Under the pieces are notes generated by a model. That model searched no databases. It was not told the DNA's origin and saw nothing but the letters and a program-made list of their open reading frames with translations. Below are positions 33,440 to 45,309 of a stretch of DNA of 64,000 bases, one piece after another (within the stretch, counting starts at the first letter, position 1; each line of letters opens with the position of its first letter). The stretch is from Eulemur rufifrons. Lineage: Eukaryota > Chordata > Mammalia > Primates > Lemuridae. The stretch covers positions 41,116,001-41,180,000 of the forward strand of contig NC_090990.1 of assembly GCF_041146395.1 (NCBI RefSeq), given 5' to 3'. The position numbers and the translations under genes are program-made.

Positions 33440-33860
33440 ATGTATGATATTACAGGTTGCAGTTAAAAGTCCTCTATCCCCCTTCTCTTTCTTGTGCCCT
33501 GGTCCACACACCAGACACCCTATGGACTCCTCAAGCTCACAGGTTCAAACTGACCTTCCCAAATACCTTTGCAGCCCGGCTCCTCTCCCTGTGTTCTGTG
33601 TCCCAGGTAGGGGTGTCATGAGCCCTCCCTTCATGAGCAATCTTAACAACTGCCTCTTTCTTAACTATCGCCTCTAATCTGCCTTTCGGTTCTATCAAAT
33701 TTACTTAGGAAATAAATCTTGAAACTGTCGCTTCCACTCCATCCTTCCCTGCTGTTGTTGGAGGCAGGAATGCAGTTTAATCCAAACCCATCATACTGGG
33801 CGCTAGACACCTGCAGCCTCCTTCCCTCTCCAGCTTGTCTTGTGCACTGCTGCCGTTCAT
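33440..33860 (+). repeat. L2 LINE region
   Basis: Forward L2-like text: 'ctcctcaagctcacaggttc', 'aaactgaccttcccaaatac', 'catgagcaatcttaacaact', 'tccactccatccttccctgc'. The copy is old and partly decayed. The 126-codon frame here is not a gene. Confidence 0.5.
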
Positions 33861-34219
33861 TCCTTGGACGTTCGTGTGTTATTGAGGAATTAACTCATTC
33901 ATGCCCTCATTTAATATGTATTGAGCAGACGGTGAAGCCGAGCGTGTTGCCTCCCGGTTTGGAACACTTCCACAGATCTTGTTTGGAGCAGAGGCCGCCG
34001 CAGAGGGGTGTTCCTCAAAAGGTTCTCAAGGCAAGGCTTTGCGGTGCAGGAAGAAAATATTACTTCTCTTATTTAGTCTATTGGTGTAGAAATACATGAC
34101 TGTAACTCATGAAGATATAAATACACACATTAGGCATATCGACTTATATTTATTCTCTTTACGAGGAAAGGCGTGCAATCAAAAATGGCCATCATAGCAT
34201 AGGCGTGGTCTGCACGTGC

Positions 34220-34345
34220 CTTACCTTTGCTGGTGAAGCCCTTTGTGATCTGGCACCAATTCTGCCCTCCGGGTTTGTGTCTGGCTGTTTCCCACCCTTT
34301 GTTCCTCTGTTTGCACTCTCTGCTCGAGCTATACTAAGTTAACAC
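34220..34345 (+). repeat. L2 fragment
   Basis: 'gaagccctttgtgatctggc', 'accaattctgccctccgggt', 'ctgtttgcactctctgctcg'. Confidence 0.6.
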
Positions 34346-34491
34346 ATTTTCTAGATTCGAAGATGTATTTATTATCTTCACGTTCTAGTGTTTCTGGAAT
34401 ATATTTTTTAGTTATTGTTAAAATAAATTTGCCAGTAGCCAGCTAAGGAAGTAAGTTGTGATAAAGTGGTCTTTGCCTCTACGTGTGTACC

Positions 34492-34523
<32 letters not shown>

Positions 34524-34541
34524 GAGAGAGAGAGAGAGAGA
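34492..34541. repeat. Compound microsatellite (GT)n(GA)n
   Basis: About 13 uninterrupted GT units (34492-34518) run straight into about 11 GA units (34519-34541). The purity suggests a young, length-variable tract. Confidence 0.97.
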
Positions 34542-34562
34542 ACGTAGCCTCAAAATCAACTG

Positions 34563-34914
34563 CAGTCATGTGCCACATAATGATGCTTCAGTCAACGATG
34601 GACCACATAGATGATGGTGATCCCATAAGATTATAATGGAGCTAAAAATTTCCCATCACCTAATGATGTCATAACGCAGAAAAACACATTGCCTTTTCTA
34701 TGTTTAGATATGTTCAGATCCACAGATACTTACCATTGTGTTAAAATCACCTACAGTATTCAATACAGTATCATGCTGTACAGGTCTGTAGCCTAGAAGC
34801 AATAGCCCGTTCCATATAGTCTAGGTGTAGTAGGCTAGGTTTGTGTCAGTACGCTATGATGTTCACACAATGACATGGCCAACAGTATCCCCAACATTAA
34901 GGGACATGTGACTC
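34563..34914. mobile_element. Tigger-like DNA transposon, deletion derivative
   Basis: The left end cagtcatgtgccacataatg and right end 'cattaagggacatgtgactc' are degraded inverted terminal repeats. Inner text 'gtcccataagattataatgg', 'tgctgtacaggtctgtagcc' and 'ctatgatgttcacacaatga' matches both sub-terminal parts of a well-known mammalian Tc/mariner-class element. With about 350 bp and no transposase it is non-autonomous. The flanking TA is no longer clear. Confidence 0.75.
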
Positions 34915-35139
34915 CACCAACCTCTCTTGATTTTGACAATGCTATGATCTACACTGACAGTTTGACTATCATGCAGGTGCCAAATTTCTATCTGCCACAG
35001 GCTTCTAGCCAACTTTTTTGGAGTGTTTTAAAGAAATGTTTAATGCAGTGGTACTTCAAATAAAGAGTAAAAGAACATAAAATATGCTAGCAGTAGTTAC
35101 CTATGGGTAGTAGAATTAGAAGTGATTATATTTTCTTTA
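34915..35139. other. Short A/T-rich segment
   Basis: No repeat or exon was recognised. A 62-codon frame (34875-35063) overlaps the transposon end and is not believed. Confidence 0.4.
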
Positions 35140-36509
35140 TACATTCCTGTATTCAGATTTTACATGGTACTCATAATATACTTTTTATTATGACACATTT
35201 CATTCATACAGATGAATAAATTAATATTACACATAACAAGTATAAAGAATAATAAAACCAACACTCATGTATTCAACCCTTAATTTTGGAAATAGAAAGT
35301 TTCCGATGCTTTTGAAGTCTCCAATATGCTCTCTCTCAATTATATTATTTTCTTTTCTGCCAAGGGTAACCATATTCAATTGCACAGGATTTGTGTTTAT
35401 CCTTATGATGCTTTTCATTATAGCTTATTACATCTGTATGCACCCGCAAACAATCTATTGTGAACATTAGATATTGGAAGCTTATAATAAAGGTGTCATA
35501 CTGTGTATATTATCCTGCAACTTTTTTTTCACTCAGTATTACTTTTCTAGATTTATCGACATGGATGCCTGAAGCTGTAGTTCATTCATTTTCACTGCTG
35601 CATAGTGTTTTATAGTAAGAATTCCTACTCTATCCATTTTCGGTTGACAGACATGTGGACTATTTCTAGTTATTTTTTTTTATTACAAACAATACTGTCA
35701 TGAATTTTCTTGTGAACAATTCTTGCCACACATGTTCAAGAGTTTCTCTAGGCTATACTCCTAGGAGGGGAATTTCTGGGACTTGGGGGATGTGTATCTT
35801 CACCCTCCAAAGACTATGCCACATTGTTTTCCAGTGTGACTCTACAAATTTGCAATGCCACCACCAGTGTGTGAAAGCTTCCATTGCTCCGCATCTAGCC
35901 AACATTTGAAATTGTCTTATTTTAATTTTTGCCAATCTCTGAGTAGAAAATAGTATCTTTCTGGGGTTTTAGTGAGCACTTTTCTGTTCACTAAGGAGGT
36001 TAAACGTTTTTATATGTTTATAGAACATTTGTGTTTCTCTCTTTACTTTTATGTGAAGTATCTGTTCATGTCTTTTGCCTGTTTTAAAAATTAGGTTACT
36101 TGTGTCTTTATTGGTTGGGAGGAAATTCTTCAATACATTTGGATACTACTAATGCCTTCCGAGTTGTTGATGTGCAAAAGTATCCTCTGCTGGTTTATGG
36201 CTTGTCTTTTCACTTTGGTAAGAGTTCTTTTGACAAAGAGAACCTTTTTATTTGAATATTGTCCAAATTTGTCACTGTTTTCTAGTGCCTTCTGGCATGT
36301 TATGGAATTTTCCCTATATTGAGATTATAAAGACTTTCTTCCATATTCTCCTTTAAATTTTTAAAGTTTTACTTTTTACCTTTAAGTACATAGTCCACTT
36401 GGAATTGTTATGTTTGGTGCGAGGTAGTACAAATTTCATCTTTTTCCCATAATGGATACTCAACATTCCCAGCACCATTTATTCAATAGGCCATCTTTTC
36501 CCTGTGTCT
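35140..36509 (-). mobile_element. Old L1 LINE, reverse, left segment
   Basis: Reverse L1 text: 'tcactcagtattacttttct', 'ggttgacagacatgtggact', 'ccagtgtgactctacaaatt', 'tgtcttttgcctgttttaaa', 'tttatggcttgtcttttcac', 'cccagcaccatttattcaat'. The copy is interrupted at about 36510 by an MST/MaLR insertion and resumes at about 38468. Divergence suggests L1M class. It is non-coding. Confidence 0.85.
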
Positions 36510-38089
36510 TCGATGCTGCTCCTGTCATGAACTGCTTTAGCTCTCTCGGGGTGGGGGGTGCGGTGGGGCCGTTGCACACTCGTGACCCTCCACCTCTGTG
36601 GTCTTGGCCCTACTTCTACCGCTCCACTAGCTATCACCCTAGTGGGAACTCTCTGCAATGGCTCCGCCCCTGCGGCAGGCTTCTGCCTGGGCTCCCAGGC
36701 TATCCGTGACATCCTTTGAAATCTCGATGGAGGTAGGCATGTCCCCACAGCTCTTGCATTTTGCAAGCCTGCTGACTTAACACCATGTGGAGGCTGCCAA
36801 GGCTTACTGCTTGTACCTCCTGGAGTGGTAGGTTGAGCCACACCTGGGACTCCTTGAGCTGAGGCTGGGGTGGCCAAGGAACACTGTGCTAGAATGTAGG
36901 GGGCAGAGACCTATATTCTAGCTGTAGCAGGCAGCTCTGGGCAGCAAGCCCATGGAGGGCACCCCAAGGCTATCTCCTGAAACCATTTTTTTTTTTTTTT
37001 TTTTGAGACAGAGTCTCACTCTGTTGCCCAGGCTAGAGTGAGTGCCGTGGCGTCAGCCTAGCTCACAGCAACCTCAAACTCCTGGGCTCAAGTGATCCTA
37101 CTGCCTCAGCCTCCCGAGTAGCTGGGACTACAGGCATGCGCCACCATGCCCGGCTAATTTTTTCTATATATATTTTTAGCTGTCCATATAATTTCTTTCT
37201 ATTTTTAGTAGAGGTGGGGTCTCGCTCTTGCTCAGGCTGGTCTCGAACTCCTGAGCTCAAACGATCCGCCCACCTCGGCCTCCCAGAGTGCTAGGATTAC
37301 AGGCGTGAGCCACCGCGCCCGGCCTCCTGAAACCATTTTGCTTTCCTAGAGCTCTGGGCCTATGATGGGAGAGGGCCTTGAAGATCTCTGAAATGCCTCT
37401 AGGGTCTTTCTCTCATTGTCTTGATGAATGAGGAATAGTACCTGGCTACCTTCTATCCATGGTAATCTCTTTAGTAAACATTTATTTGGCCACACCCTTA
37501 GTATTCTCTCCCACACTCTTCACTCTTTACATAACCAGGCTGTGAAATTTCCAAATTTTTCCACTCTGTTTCCCTTTTAATTATAAAGTTAGTCTCGAAG
37601 TCATTCCTTTGCTCTTAAAATTCACTGTATGTGGCTAAAAGTAGCCATGCAACAGCCTGCATGCTATGCTGCTTAGATATTTCTTCTGCCAGACATCCTA
37701 GTTAATAATTGCTAAGTTCTGCAGTCCATAGATCCCTAGGGCATGGGCACAATTTAGCCATGGGCTTTGCTAATCTATAACAAGGATGGATGATGGCTTT
37801 ACTCCAATTCTAATACCTTGTTTTTCATTTCCATCTGAGACCTCATCAAAATGGTCTTTTCACGACCACTTAATCTCTAAGGAGATCATAAAACTTTCCC
37901 TACAGCTCTCCTCTTCTTCTGAGCCCTCATCACAATCACCCTTAGTGGTCCATTCATAGCAATACAGGCTTTCTCTAGACTCTAAATTCTTCCAGCCTCT
38001 ACCCACTATCCAATTCCAAAGCTACTTCCACATTTTCAGGTATTTGTTAAAACAACAACCCTCTCCTGGTACCAATTTTTGGTTTTAGT
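36510..38089 (-). mobile_element. MST/THE1-type MaLR internal region, reverse
   Basis: Matches the internal sequence of MaLR retrotransposon-like elements on the reverse strand: 'cccctgcggcaggcttctgc', 'caccatgtggaggctgccaa', 'agcctgcatgctatgctgct', 'cagatccctag'-like text, 'ccacattttcaggtatttgt'. Next to the LTR at 38090 the reverse strand reads tggtaccaggagag, the expected primer-binding-site position. The other LTR, expected near 36510, is absent. No protein is encoded, as is normal for MaLRs. An Alu is inserted at 36990-37324. Confidence 0.8.
36990..37324 (-). mobile_element. Alu SINE, lemur-type, reverse
   Basis: A full-length reverse Alu shares the arm-specific features of the copy at 20655: 'gtccatataatttctttct' and a TATATATTTTTAG run. 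Target duplications tcctgaaaccatttt are found at 36975-36989 and 37325-37339 and are identical. It lies within the MaLR internal region, so it is the youngest layer of a three-element nest. Confidence 0.97.
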
Positions 38090-38467
38090 CCATTTTCTGC
38101 TGCTATGACAGTATACCACAGATTGAGTAATTTATAAAGAACAGAGATTTATTTCCTACAGTTCTGGAGACTGGGACATCCAAGTTTGAGGGACTGCATT
38201 TCGGGAGAGCCTTCTTGCTGTGGCATGACATGGCAGAGGGGCCAATAAGCACACGAGGAAGACAGAAAGGTACCAAAGGCTGGACTTGCTTTATAGTGAC
38301 CCACTCTCACAATAACGAACCCACTTCTGCAATAACAACACTAATCCATGAGGGCTGAGCCCTTATGACGCAATCACCTGTTATTAGGCCCCACCTCCCA
38401 ATACCATTGCCTTGGGGGTTAAGTTGCCATCACATGAACTTTTGGGGAACACATTTAAACCACAGCA
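38090..38467 (-). mobile_element. MST-type MaLR LTR, reverse (5' LTR of the element)
   Basis: A 378-bp LTR starts tggttttagtccattttctg and ends 'aacacatttaaaccacagca'. Internal text: 'gattgagtaatttataaaga', 'acagttctggagactgggac', 'aggccccacctcccaatacc'. It adjoins the internal region on its left, so on the reverse strand it is the 5' LTR. Confidence 0.87.
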
Positions 38468-39770
38468 TGACCACATTTCTGTATATTCGCAGTGGTATCT
38501 GGGCTCTATTCTGTCATATTGGTCTGTTTATCTATCCTTGTTCTGTGAGTTCAGTGTCTTAAAATACTATAGCTTATAAACCATCTGGCATGGCAAGAAT
38601 TCATATAAGCTACGTAAAAAGCTCTTCAAGTTTCACAAAAATGTTCTTGTTGGGAATTTTGTTACAATAATTTGATTCTGTAGATTACCTTGGGGAAAAT
38701 GACATCTTTATGATATTGAGCCTTCCCATCCACGAACATAGTAAAAATGTATATTTATTGGTTCTACTTTGGATATCCTTCTGAAAAGTTTTAGAATTTT
38801 CTCCCTGGAGGTCTAGTGTGCGTGTGCACATGTATGCGTGCACACACACAACACATACATGATATATATTTTATGCATTTTACAATTGGATAAATGCCAT
38901 CTTTTAAAAGGTTACTTACTTTAAGTGGTTTTTCAATCTTAAAATACACTTGACTTTTGCATATTGATGTTATACCAATCACTTTACTCTTTTATTAATG
39001 ATAATTTACATTTTGTTCAGTTTTTGGTAATAAGACAATTATAATATCTTTGAGTATTTCCTATTCTTATCCTTTTAATTTCTTTTCATCAACTTATGTT
39101 AGTTAGGACCAACATTGAATAAGGAATTATGGTCTTGTTATTTTCTCCCAGTAAATGCTTCCAACATTTTACTTTTAAATTATGCTTTACTATAGATTTT
39201 TGACAGATAAGCTTTATGAGGTTAAAGTTTTCCTCTACTGGTTTTATAAAAAAATTATTTTATTCAACATTAAAAAATCTATTGATAATGATAAATTTTT
39301 TATCATTAATAAAGTAAATTATGTCCAGGGGTTTTTATTTAGAAACGTAAAGTCAAACTTGCATTCTGAGATAAATGAAACTTTATCAAATTGTGTTACA
39401 TTTCTTATTCATTGCTGGAACCAATTTGAAAATATTGAGTCTAGAATATTTGAACTTCTGTTCATGAGTGGCAATGGCCTATACTTTTTATTTTTTATAT
39501 TATCCATGTCTGGATTTGGCATAGAGAATGTAATAACCTCGTAAAACTAGTTTGGGAGTATCTCCCTTTTTCCGTTCTCTTAAAGAGTTTGTATAATATT
39601 GGAATTATCCACTCCTGGAGAGTTTGATAGAACTTACTTGTTAAACCATCCATCAGAGCGTGGAGTTTTATTTGTAGGAAGATTTAAAACCAGCGCTTCC
39701 GTTTCTTTAATGGTTATGGTATTATTTAGGCTTTCTATTTCTTTTTGACTCAGAAAAAATGGTTGAATCC
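38468..39770 (-). mobile_element. Old L1 LINE, reverse, right segment
   Basis: Continuation of the L1 at 35140: 'ccacatttctgtatattcgc', 'atctgggctctattctgtca', 'tggtctgtttatctatcctt', 'atctttatgatattgagcct', and further on 'aagagtttgtataatattgg' and 'ggctttctatttctttttga'. A stretch of about 50 bp at 38815-38865 is alternating purine-pyrimidine (TG/CA). The 120-codon frame at 39182-39544 is a chance frame in antisense L1. Confidence 0.8.
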
Positions 39771-40299
39771 CTGAGAAATGTAACATAGTAAAACCAAGAG
39801 AAGGTTAATTTCTAGTATTGCATAATCCTGTTAAGGGGAGGAAATCTATGAGTATTATCAAACAGGAAATGCAAATAAAACCCTGGTATTCTAAGATACT
39901 TCTAAAAATTATATTGTCAATCCTAAAGGTACACATGAGGTTAAGATGTTGAGAATGTGTTACAAAAAGTCATGCTTCACTCTTGTGCAATGCATACTGT
40001 CTAATGCCTAAAAATTATTCAGAAGAATCTTTGGGTTAAATATATAAAAGACATAGGGAAACTTTGTGGAACAAAAAAGAAAATGGTCTATATGGACAGA
40101 GACAAATATATGCCATTATAAGTAGATAATTTTTAAATGTATTTATTTAATGTATATCTTTGTTTTTTATTCCCCCTTGAGGAAGTGTAATTAGTGGTAT
40201 GCCTGGCGATCAATGAACTCTTAGAATCAAGGAAATATAGCTTTTACTCATTAAAATGTCTTATCTTTTCTCATGTTTCTACTTTTGTATAAGCAGTTT
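39771..40299. other. A/T-rich unique sequence, no gene seen
   Basis: No repeat or exon was recognised. Confidence 0.4.
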
Positions 40300-40600
40300 C
40301 CACTCTTTTTTCATTACCTGATTAATTCTTACTTTATTTTTAAGACCCATTTCAAACCAATGTCTTTTGTGACTGTGACAACATTCTAAATGCTTTTCAT
40401 GTATACACGAAACCCACTTTAGCAATAAGAATTTAAAAACCCCGACACAGAAATATCTGTTCTGCGTCTTTGAGTCATTCTTCCTGCAAAGACTGTGAGC
40501 TGCTTGAGAAAGGGTCATGCCCTAAGCAATTCTGTATACCCTGTAGACAGTGCGATGTCTTACACATAGCAGCCAATTATTTTTCAGTAACGTTTAATAA
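40300..40600 (+). repeat. L2 LINE 3' region
   Basis: 'ttaagacccatttcaaacca', 'gactgtgagctgcttgagaa', 'agggtcatgccctaagcaat', 'gtcttacacatagcagccaa'. A forward L2 tail. Confidence 0.65.
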
Positions 40601-41399
40601 AAAAAGAAGCTATGTTTATGGTCATCTCCTGCTTTCTTGATTCTTTCATAACTGATCTGTCAGTAATCAGAGACCTATGTCAGAAATGAAACTGAGTGTA
40701 AAATCTTAGCAGATCATTTATCTTCCTTTTTCTAACTCCCTCATTATCTGGCATTCAAAGTCGTGGCGTGGCTGGGGGGTGTGGAGGGGTGGTGGCGGCT
40801 TTTATATCCCTCCTGTTTTCATTCTGAGCAAGGTCTGCCTTATTCTTGTCTGGTCTGATGCTGTTGGATTTGACTCCTGTCGTCCTCCTGTAACCAGACC
40901 TGTGGTGTAATCTTACACCTAATTAGACAACCATGCAGCAAGCCCTGGCCCCTGCCTTCTGAGGGCTGATTTATTTTTCTTTGCTGTGCTCAGGAAAGTA
41001 GAGACTGCAAAGTCATTGGAGAGGTCAAGCTGCTCCTTCGCCTGCCCCCAATCAAGTCCTTCCACCCTCCTGCCTCTTTTGGCTTTTGGAAGGGAACTTC
41101 TCTCTGGAGGCTGCCCAGCAGAAAAAGGGTGGCCTCTCAGTGTGGCAGTGTCACAGGGAGACAGGACTGTACCTTTCTTTTCTGTCGAGCCCCCTCAACA
41201 TGGGTGCGACTATGTCACTCTCATGAATTTAAGATCAGTAGATAGCTCCACCAAACGCTTTAGCTTAGGTAGTCACCCCGCAAAGCCCTGCTGCTGCCTT
41301 CTTCTCTAAAATCCCCCCCGGAGTATAGACTTACAGGAAAAAATGCCATGAAAGTGGAAAATTGGGCCGTTCTTCCAACACGACACTCCATTTTAAGTC
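40601..41399. other. Unique sequence, no gene seen
   Basis: G-rich patch at 40765-40800. No repeat or exon was recognised. The 107-codon frame 40986-41309 has no domain. Confidence 0.4.
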
Positions 41400-41660
41400 T
41401 CCTGTGCGGAGCAGAGCACTCTTCTGCCTGGAATTCTCTCTCCCTGCGTCCCCTCCCTCCCCAATCCTATTCAGTGGGCTCACTGTTACTCTTCAAAATT
41501 CTGTTTGTGTCTCCTCCTCCTAGAAGCCTTCCATGACTCCCCCTGCCTGGGAGAAGTTCCACTCTTCCTTATTCTCACTGCATCTGCTTGCACTGTTATC
41601 TAAGCATGTATATCACAGTTTATTGTTGATTTACTCTGCACGCCATGCTTTCCTCTAAAC
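41400..41660 (+). repeat. L2 LINE fragment
   Basis: 'ctgcctggaattctctctcc', 'gaagccttccatgactcccc', 'ttgcactgttatctaagcat'. A forward L2. Confidence 0.7.
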
Positions 41661-42430
41661 TCCACAACAATCAACAGTCAACAGCACAGAGGATGACTGC
41701 TGTGGCCAAGCGTGGGTTTTTCCCCCTACACCAACAGCTGGCACCAGCTGGGTGTTCTCTAATTCAAGTCTGTCATTATCTCCCTGGAGACAGTGTCAGG
41801 TCCTACAGGGCTCAGTCCCCAAGATGCCCCCCAACCCAGACACCAATCACAAGTCTGGGCCTCTGCAGCTTCTGACCCACTGACTTCAAGTAGGGGTTCC
41901 CATGACCCCCTCCATCTTTGGGCTTGATTAATATGCTGGAATAGCTCACAGCACTCAGGGAAACACATTACACATTATAAAGGATATTACAGAGGATACA
42001 GATGAAGAGATGTGCAGGTGAGGTGTGGGGAAGGGGCGTGGGGCTTCCGTGCCCTCCCGGGGCGCACCACCCTCCAGGAACCTCCTCGTGTTCAGCTATC
42101 TGGAAGCTCTCCGAACCCAGTCCTTTTGGGTTTTTAAGGAGGCTTCATTATATAGACATGATTGACAACCATGTAGAAATGTGATTGGACAAAAAGTGTA
42201 TGATCTAAACAAGGGTCTATTCCGATTCTTCTTGGCCTCTCTGTCAGCATTCCTTCCTCCGGGGTTTAGCGCAGGACCCTCTCTGGAATGAGGGTCTTAG
42301 GACCCACAGTCAGATTAGAGTCCTGCCTTGGGCAGGTGAAAGGAGGGCAGGAGAAGATTAGAGAGAGACATTCTGTTTCCTGAGGCCCACTGCTGAGGCC
42401 TCAAACACCCCGACACTAGAACAAGGACTA
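41660..42430 (-). repeat. ERV-derived repeat, reverse (family not assigned)
   Basis: A long LTR/ERV-like text: 'acaccaacagctggcaccag', 'attatctccctggagacagt', 'gaatagctcacagcactcag', 'gaggcttcattatatagaca', 'tgattgacaaccatgtagaa'. A second, shorter copy of the same family lies at 51600-51930. I recognise the sequence as a common mammalian endogenous-retrovirus repeat but cannot name it. Confidence 0.55.
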
Positions 42431-42464
42431 TGGGAGTTATGAGTCAGAAAACATGGACAGATGT

Positions 42465-42491
42465 GTATATATATATATATATATATATATT
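42465..42491. repeat. (TA)n microsatellite
   Basis: About 13 uninterrupted TA units. Confidence 0.97.
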
Positions 42492-42529
42492 TCCCAATCA
42501 ATATAGCATAACACTGTGAGGTCTTATCT

Positions 42530-42645
42530 TTCCACCAGACTACACACTCTTGGAAACTAAAGTAAAAATGCTGTCAAAGTGCCTAGCGAGTGCCTGGCAC
42601 AGAGTGGGACCTAGCTAAATATGCTTATTAAATCCCTTAATTAGT
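42530..42645 (+). repeat. L2 3' tail
   Basis: 'ccagactacacactcttgga', 'gtgcctagcgagtgcctggc', 'agagtgggacctagctaaat'. Confidence 0.7.
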
Positions 42646-44394
42646 CAAAGAGAAGTTGGAGGGAGCCCAGCTGAAGATGCAGGAATGGGGCCAGAGAGAG
42701 GCCAGGCTGACCACAAAGTTTGGGCAGATGGGGAGGCACACTGTTCAGGGGTCCGCTTGGGGGCTTTTACGGGGGTGCCTAATGGGGCTCTTAGGAGAGA
42801 CAATGACTGGAGCATTAGGTCTGGTGGCTGCTCCCGGGGTCAGGACCCCTGGAAGTGAGGAAAAATGAAACGATGGCAACTCCATGTCCTGCAGAGAGGT
42901 AAGTACTGGATAGAAAAGGAGCTCAGCTCAAGGGGAGCAAGTTGGTGCATGAAGTAGGCCCAGGACACAGGCTGGCGGTCAGTGAGGAGAAACAGGCTGA
43001 GCCAGGTCCGAGGCAGGGTCTTTCAAGTTGTCTTCTGGGATGAGCCCAGGGAATCGTGTGATGTTCCACGGGAGATGGCGGCTGTGGAGACCTGAAAGAT
43101 GAAACCAGACGAAAGAGCAGAGCCCCTAGGGATGCCACTGGATACCAGAAACATGTGGAGGTTGACACATGTGGGAGGAGTCGTGCCCTGCACTAGGATG
43201 AGAGCAGGAGCTCCTTGTGCCGTGACCATTGGAGTGAGATGGATGAGCTGTCCCTGGCAGCCACCTCACAATGGCAAGAGAATCCTTATTCCTCCTAAGT
43301 CTCAGTGCACACGTGCCAGTCTCTCCCTCAGTCTGACCCGGTTCCTTGACCAGTATTCATGCCTGGCTCCCAGCTGCTCCTGCCCTTCCTGGTGTTCAAC
43401 CCTCAGGAGGTTCTGCTGTTTGCCCAGCCTGCCTCACGCGTCTGGCTCAACACTGAACTCCACTTTCTGGGCTCTGACGACAGGCCTCCAGGCAGCGATT
43501 CTGGCTATCTACTCTGACTACCAGGCCTTTTGATGTCACTAGCAAACATGCTGCCAGTCCACCCCGATCTCAGCACACCCTTCCTAGGGCTTTCTTCTCC
43601 TCTTCCCAACAGACTTCCTCAGCCCTGTAAATGAAAACCAGAGACAGAGTAGTGGCTTCATGTTAACACAGATAATATCATGACAGCGTACAACCTGCTC
43701 TCTGAGCATTAAACCTCTTATGAAGTGTCTCCTGAAGGAGGGGGCATGGCCATGCTTATGCCCTGTGCCCTGCCCTTCTGGTCACCACCTACTGCAGTGT
43801 GGGTGGACACCTGACTCAAGGGCAGTTTGTGCGTAGGAGGAGAGTTGGGAAACCAGGTTGTCCTTGAGAGACACTCAAAGGGTAAAGTCAAACAGTGGTG
43901 AGAGGTTGAATGTTATGCCAGTTACAAATGCGACTAAGGGGAGAAATCTGGAAGGCAGAAAGGATTAGGAGATCTCAACAGGCTCACATGGAAGTAGAGT
44001 CCTCATAGCTGTATTGATCCGTGTTGATGTTCTGTGAAGTCCAACTGTGTTTTGTTTCTATGCAATGCTCATGTACCCTTTTACTACCACTCTGGCTTTT
44101 GTTTTAGCTAGTTTATTGTCCTTGCAGCCAAAGAGGCTTGACTGGGAACAAGAACATGGAATGGAATAGAAGGCTATAAGTTGGGGGTTGGGTGGGGGGA
44201 GGTCTGGAGCATCAGAAACAAAGTTTGATGGAAACTTGAGATGCACAGGGTAAGTTTTGGAAGGATCAGAGGGGCAGAGAGCAGGTGCCAAGGATAGGTG
44301 AAGGGGAGGACAGTTGTGGCCGTTTGAATGATGAGACCCACCATGAGGAGCGTCTTGATTAGAAAGGAAGGACTGGGATGGGACTTCTATGCTG
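42646..44394. other. Mostly unique sequence, no gene seen
   Basis: About 1.7 kb. A possible decayed L2 or LTR may lie at 43260-43560 but was not convincing. The 144-codon frame at 43099-43533 overlaps reverse frames of similar size and has no domain. The part at 44140-44330 is purine-rich. Confidence 0.4.
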
Positions 44395-44695
44395 GGGATT
44401 GAATCATTTCTGGGGCCCCTTTTCTGGACTGTTCCTTCAGACTGGCAAGGCCTAGGTAAGCTCTCAATAAATGTTAGTGTTTAACGTGCCAGGCACTGGG
44501 ATAAGAGTTCTATATGCATTGCTTTAGTTAATTCTCATAATCTTTTGTAGTTTGTCTTTAATTTCCATTTTGCAAATGGTGCAGCTGAAATTTAGGGAGC
44601 CAAATCACACAGCAAATGTGGTGGAACCGGGACCTGAAAGCTGGCCTAAATGTGCCAAAACCTATGCTTTTTAGCATTACTTTATACGGCCTTTA
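44395..44695 (-). repeat. Short forward L2/MIR tail then reverse MIR
   Basis: 44395-44475 ends 'taagctctcaataaatgtta' (forward tail). 44480-44695 is a reverse MIR: 'cgtgccaggcactgggataa', 'attctcataatcttttgtag', 'gcaaatggtgcagctgaaat', 'gaaccgggacctgaaagctg'. Confidence 0.75.
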
Positions 44696-45309
44696 CACAT
44701 GGACCGCAGTGTACTTTAAATCTGTCTGATGACGCTACTGCTTTCAAATGACTGCTTTAAAAAAAAATCATACAGTTTCCCATGCCCTGCTCCTCTCTCT
44801 GCAGCCAGGTCATGCTGGGTCCTGGAGGTGCTTGTTGACTGCTCTCAACAAGTGCTGCCAAGAGGCATTACCAAAATGTGAAATGATTTTCTTCTGGAGG
44901 GGAAAAAACATGAGTAATAAGAACTGGATTCCAAGAGCAACATACTTTGGACTATGTGTTTTTTCCTCAAGAAATGTTAAACTTGAAAGGGCAAGGCTTT
45001 TAAATGGCTTGTTTGAAGATAAGACTATTTTTCAGACTTTCAAACTTTAAAAAATGAGATTAGCATTTAAACATGAGGTTGCACACAGTCCCTATCAGCC
45101 TGGGAAGATGGGATGATAGAAACTGCGCTATAAAAGGAGCCAAGATACATTTTCTTGGTTCCAGTGACGGTTTAGTTTCTGCAGTCACTAGCTTCCAGTT
45201 TCTCAAGGGAGGCAGGACATTTTGCTACTAATACCAATTTAATTTCAGTTCCCTTTAATTTCAAAAGCTGTGGTTATCCACGGAGGTAGCCTAGGTCCAT
45301 CAGAGCTAC
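44696..45309. other. Unique sequence, no gene seen
   Basis: The 100-codon frame 44748-45050 has no domain. No repeat was recognised. Confidence 0.4.

Noticed and set aside
37063..37260. Reverse 65-codon frame
   Set aside because: It is a typical sense-Alu frame, not a gene.
39182..39544. 120-codon A/T-rich forward frame
   Set aside because: It is antisense to an old L1.
40765..40800. G-quadruplex candidate
   Set aside because: Only two runs of four or more G. The other runs are pairs, so the usual four-run pattern is not met.
43099..43533. 144-codon forward frame
   Set aside because: Overlaps reverse frames, has no domain, and composition is not coding-like.
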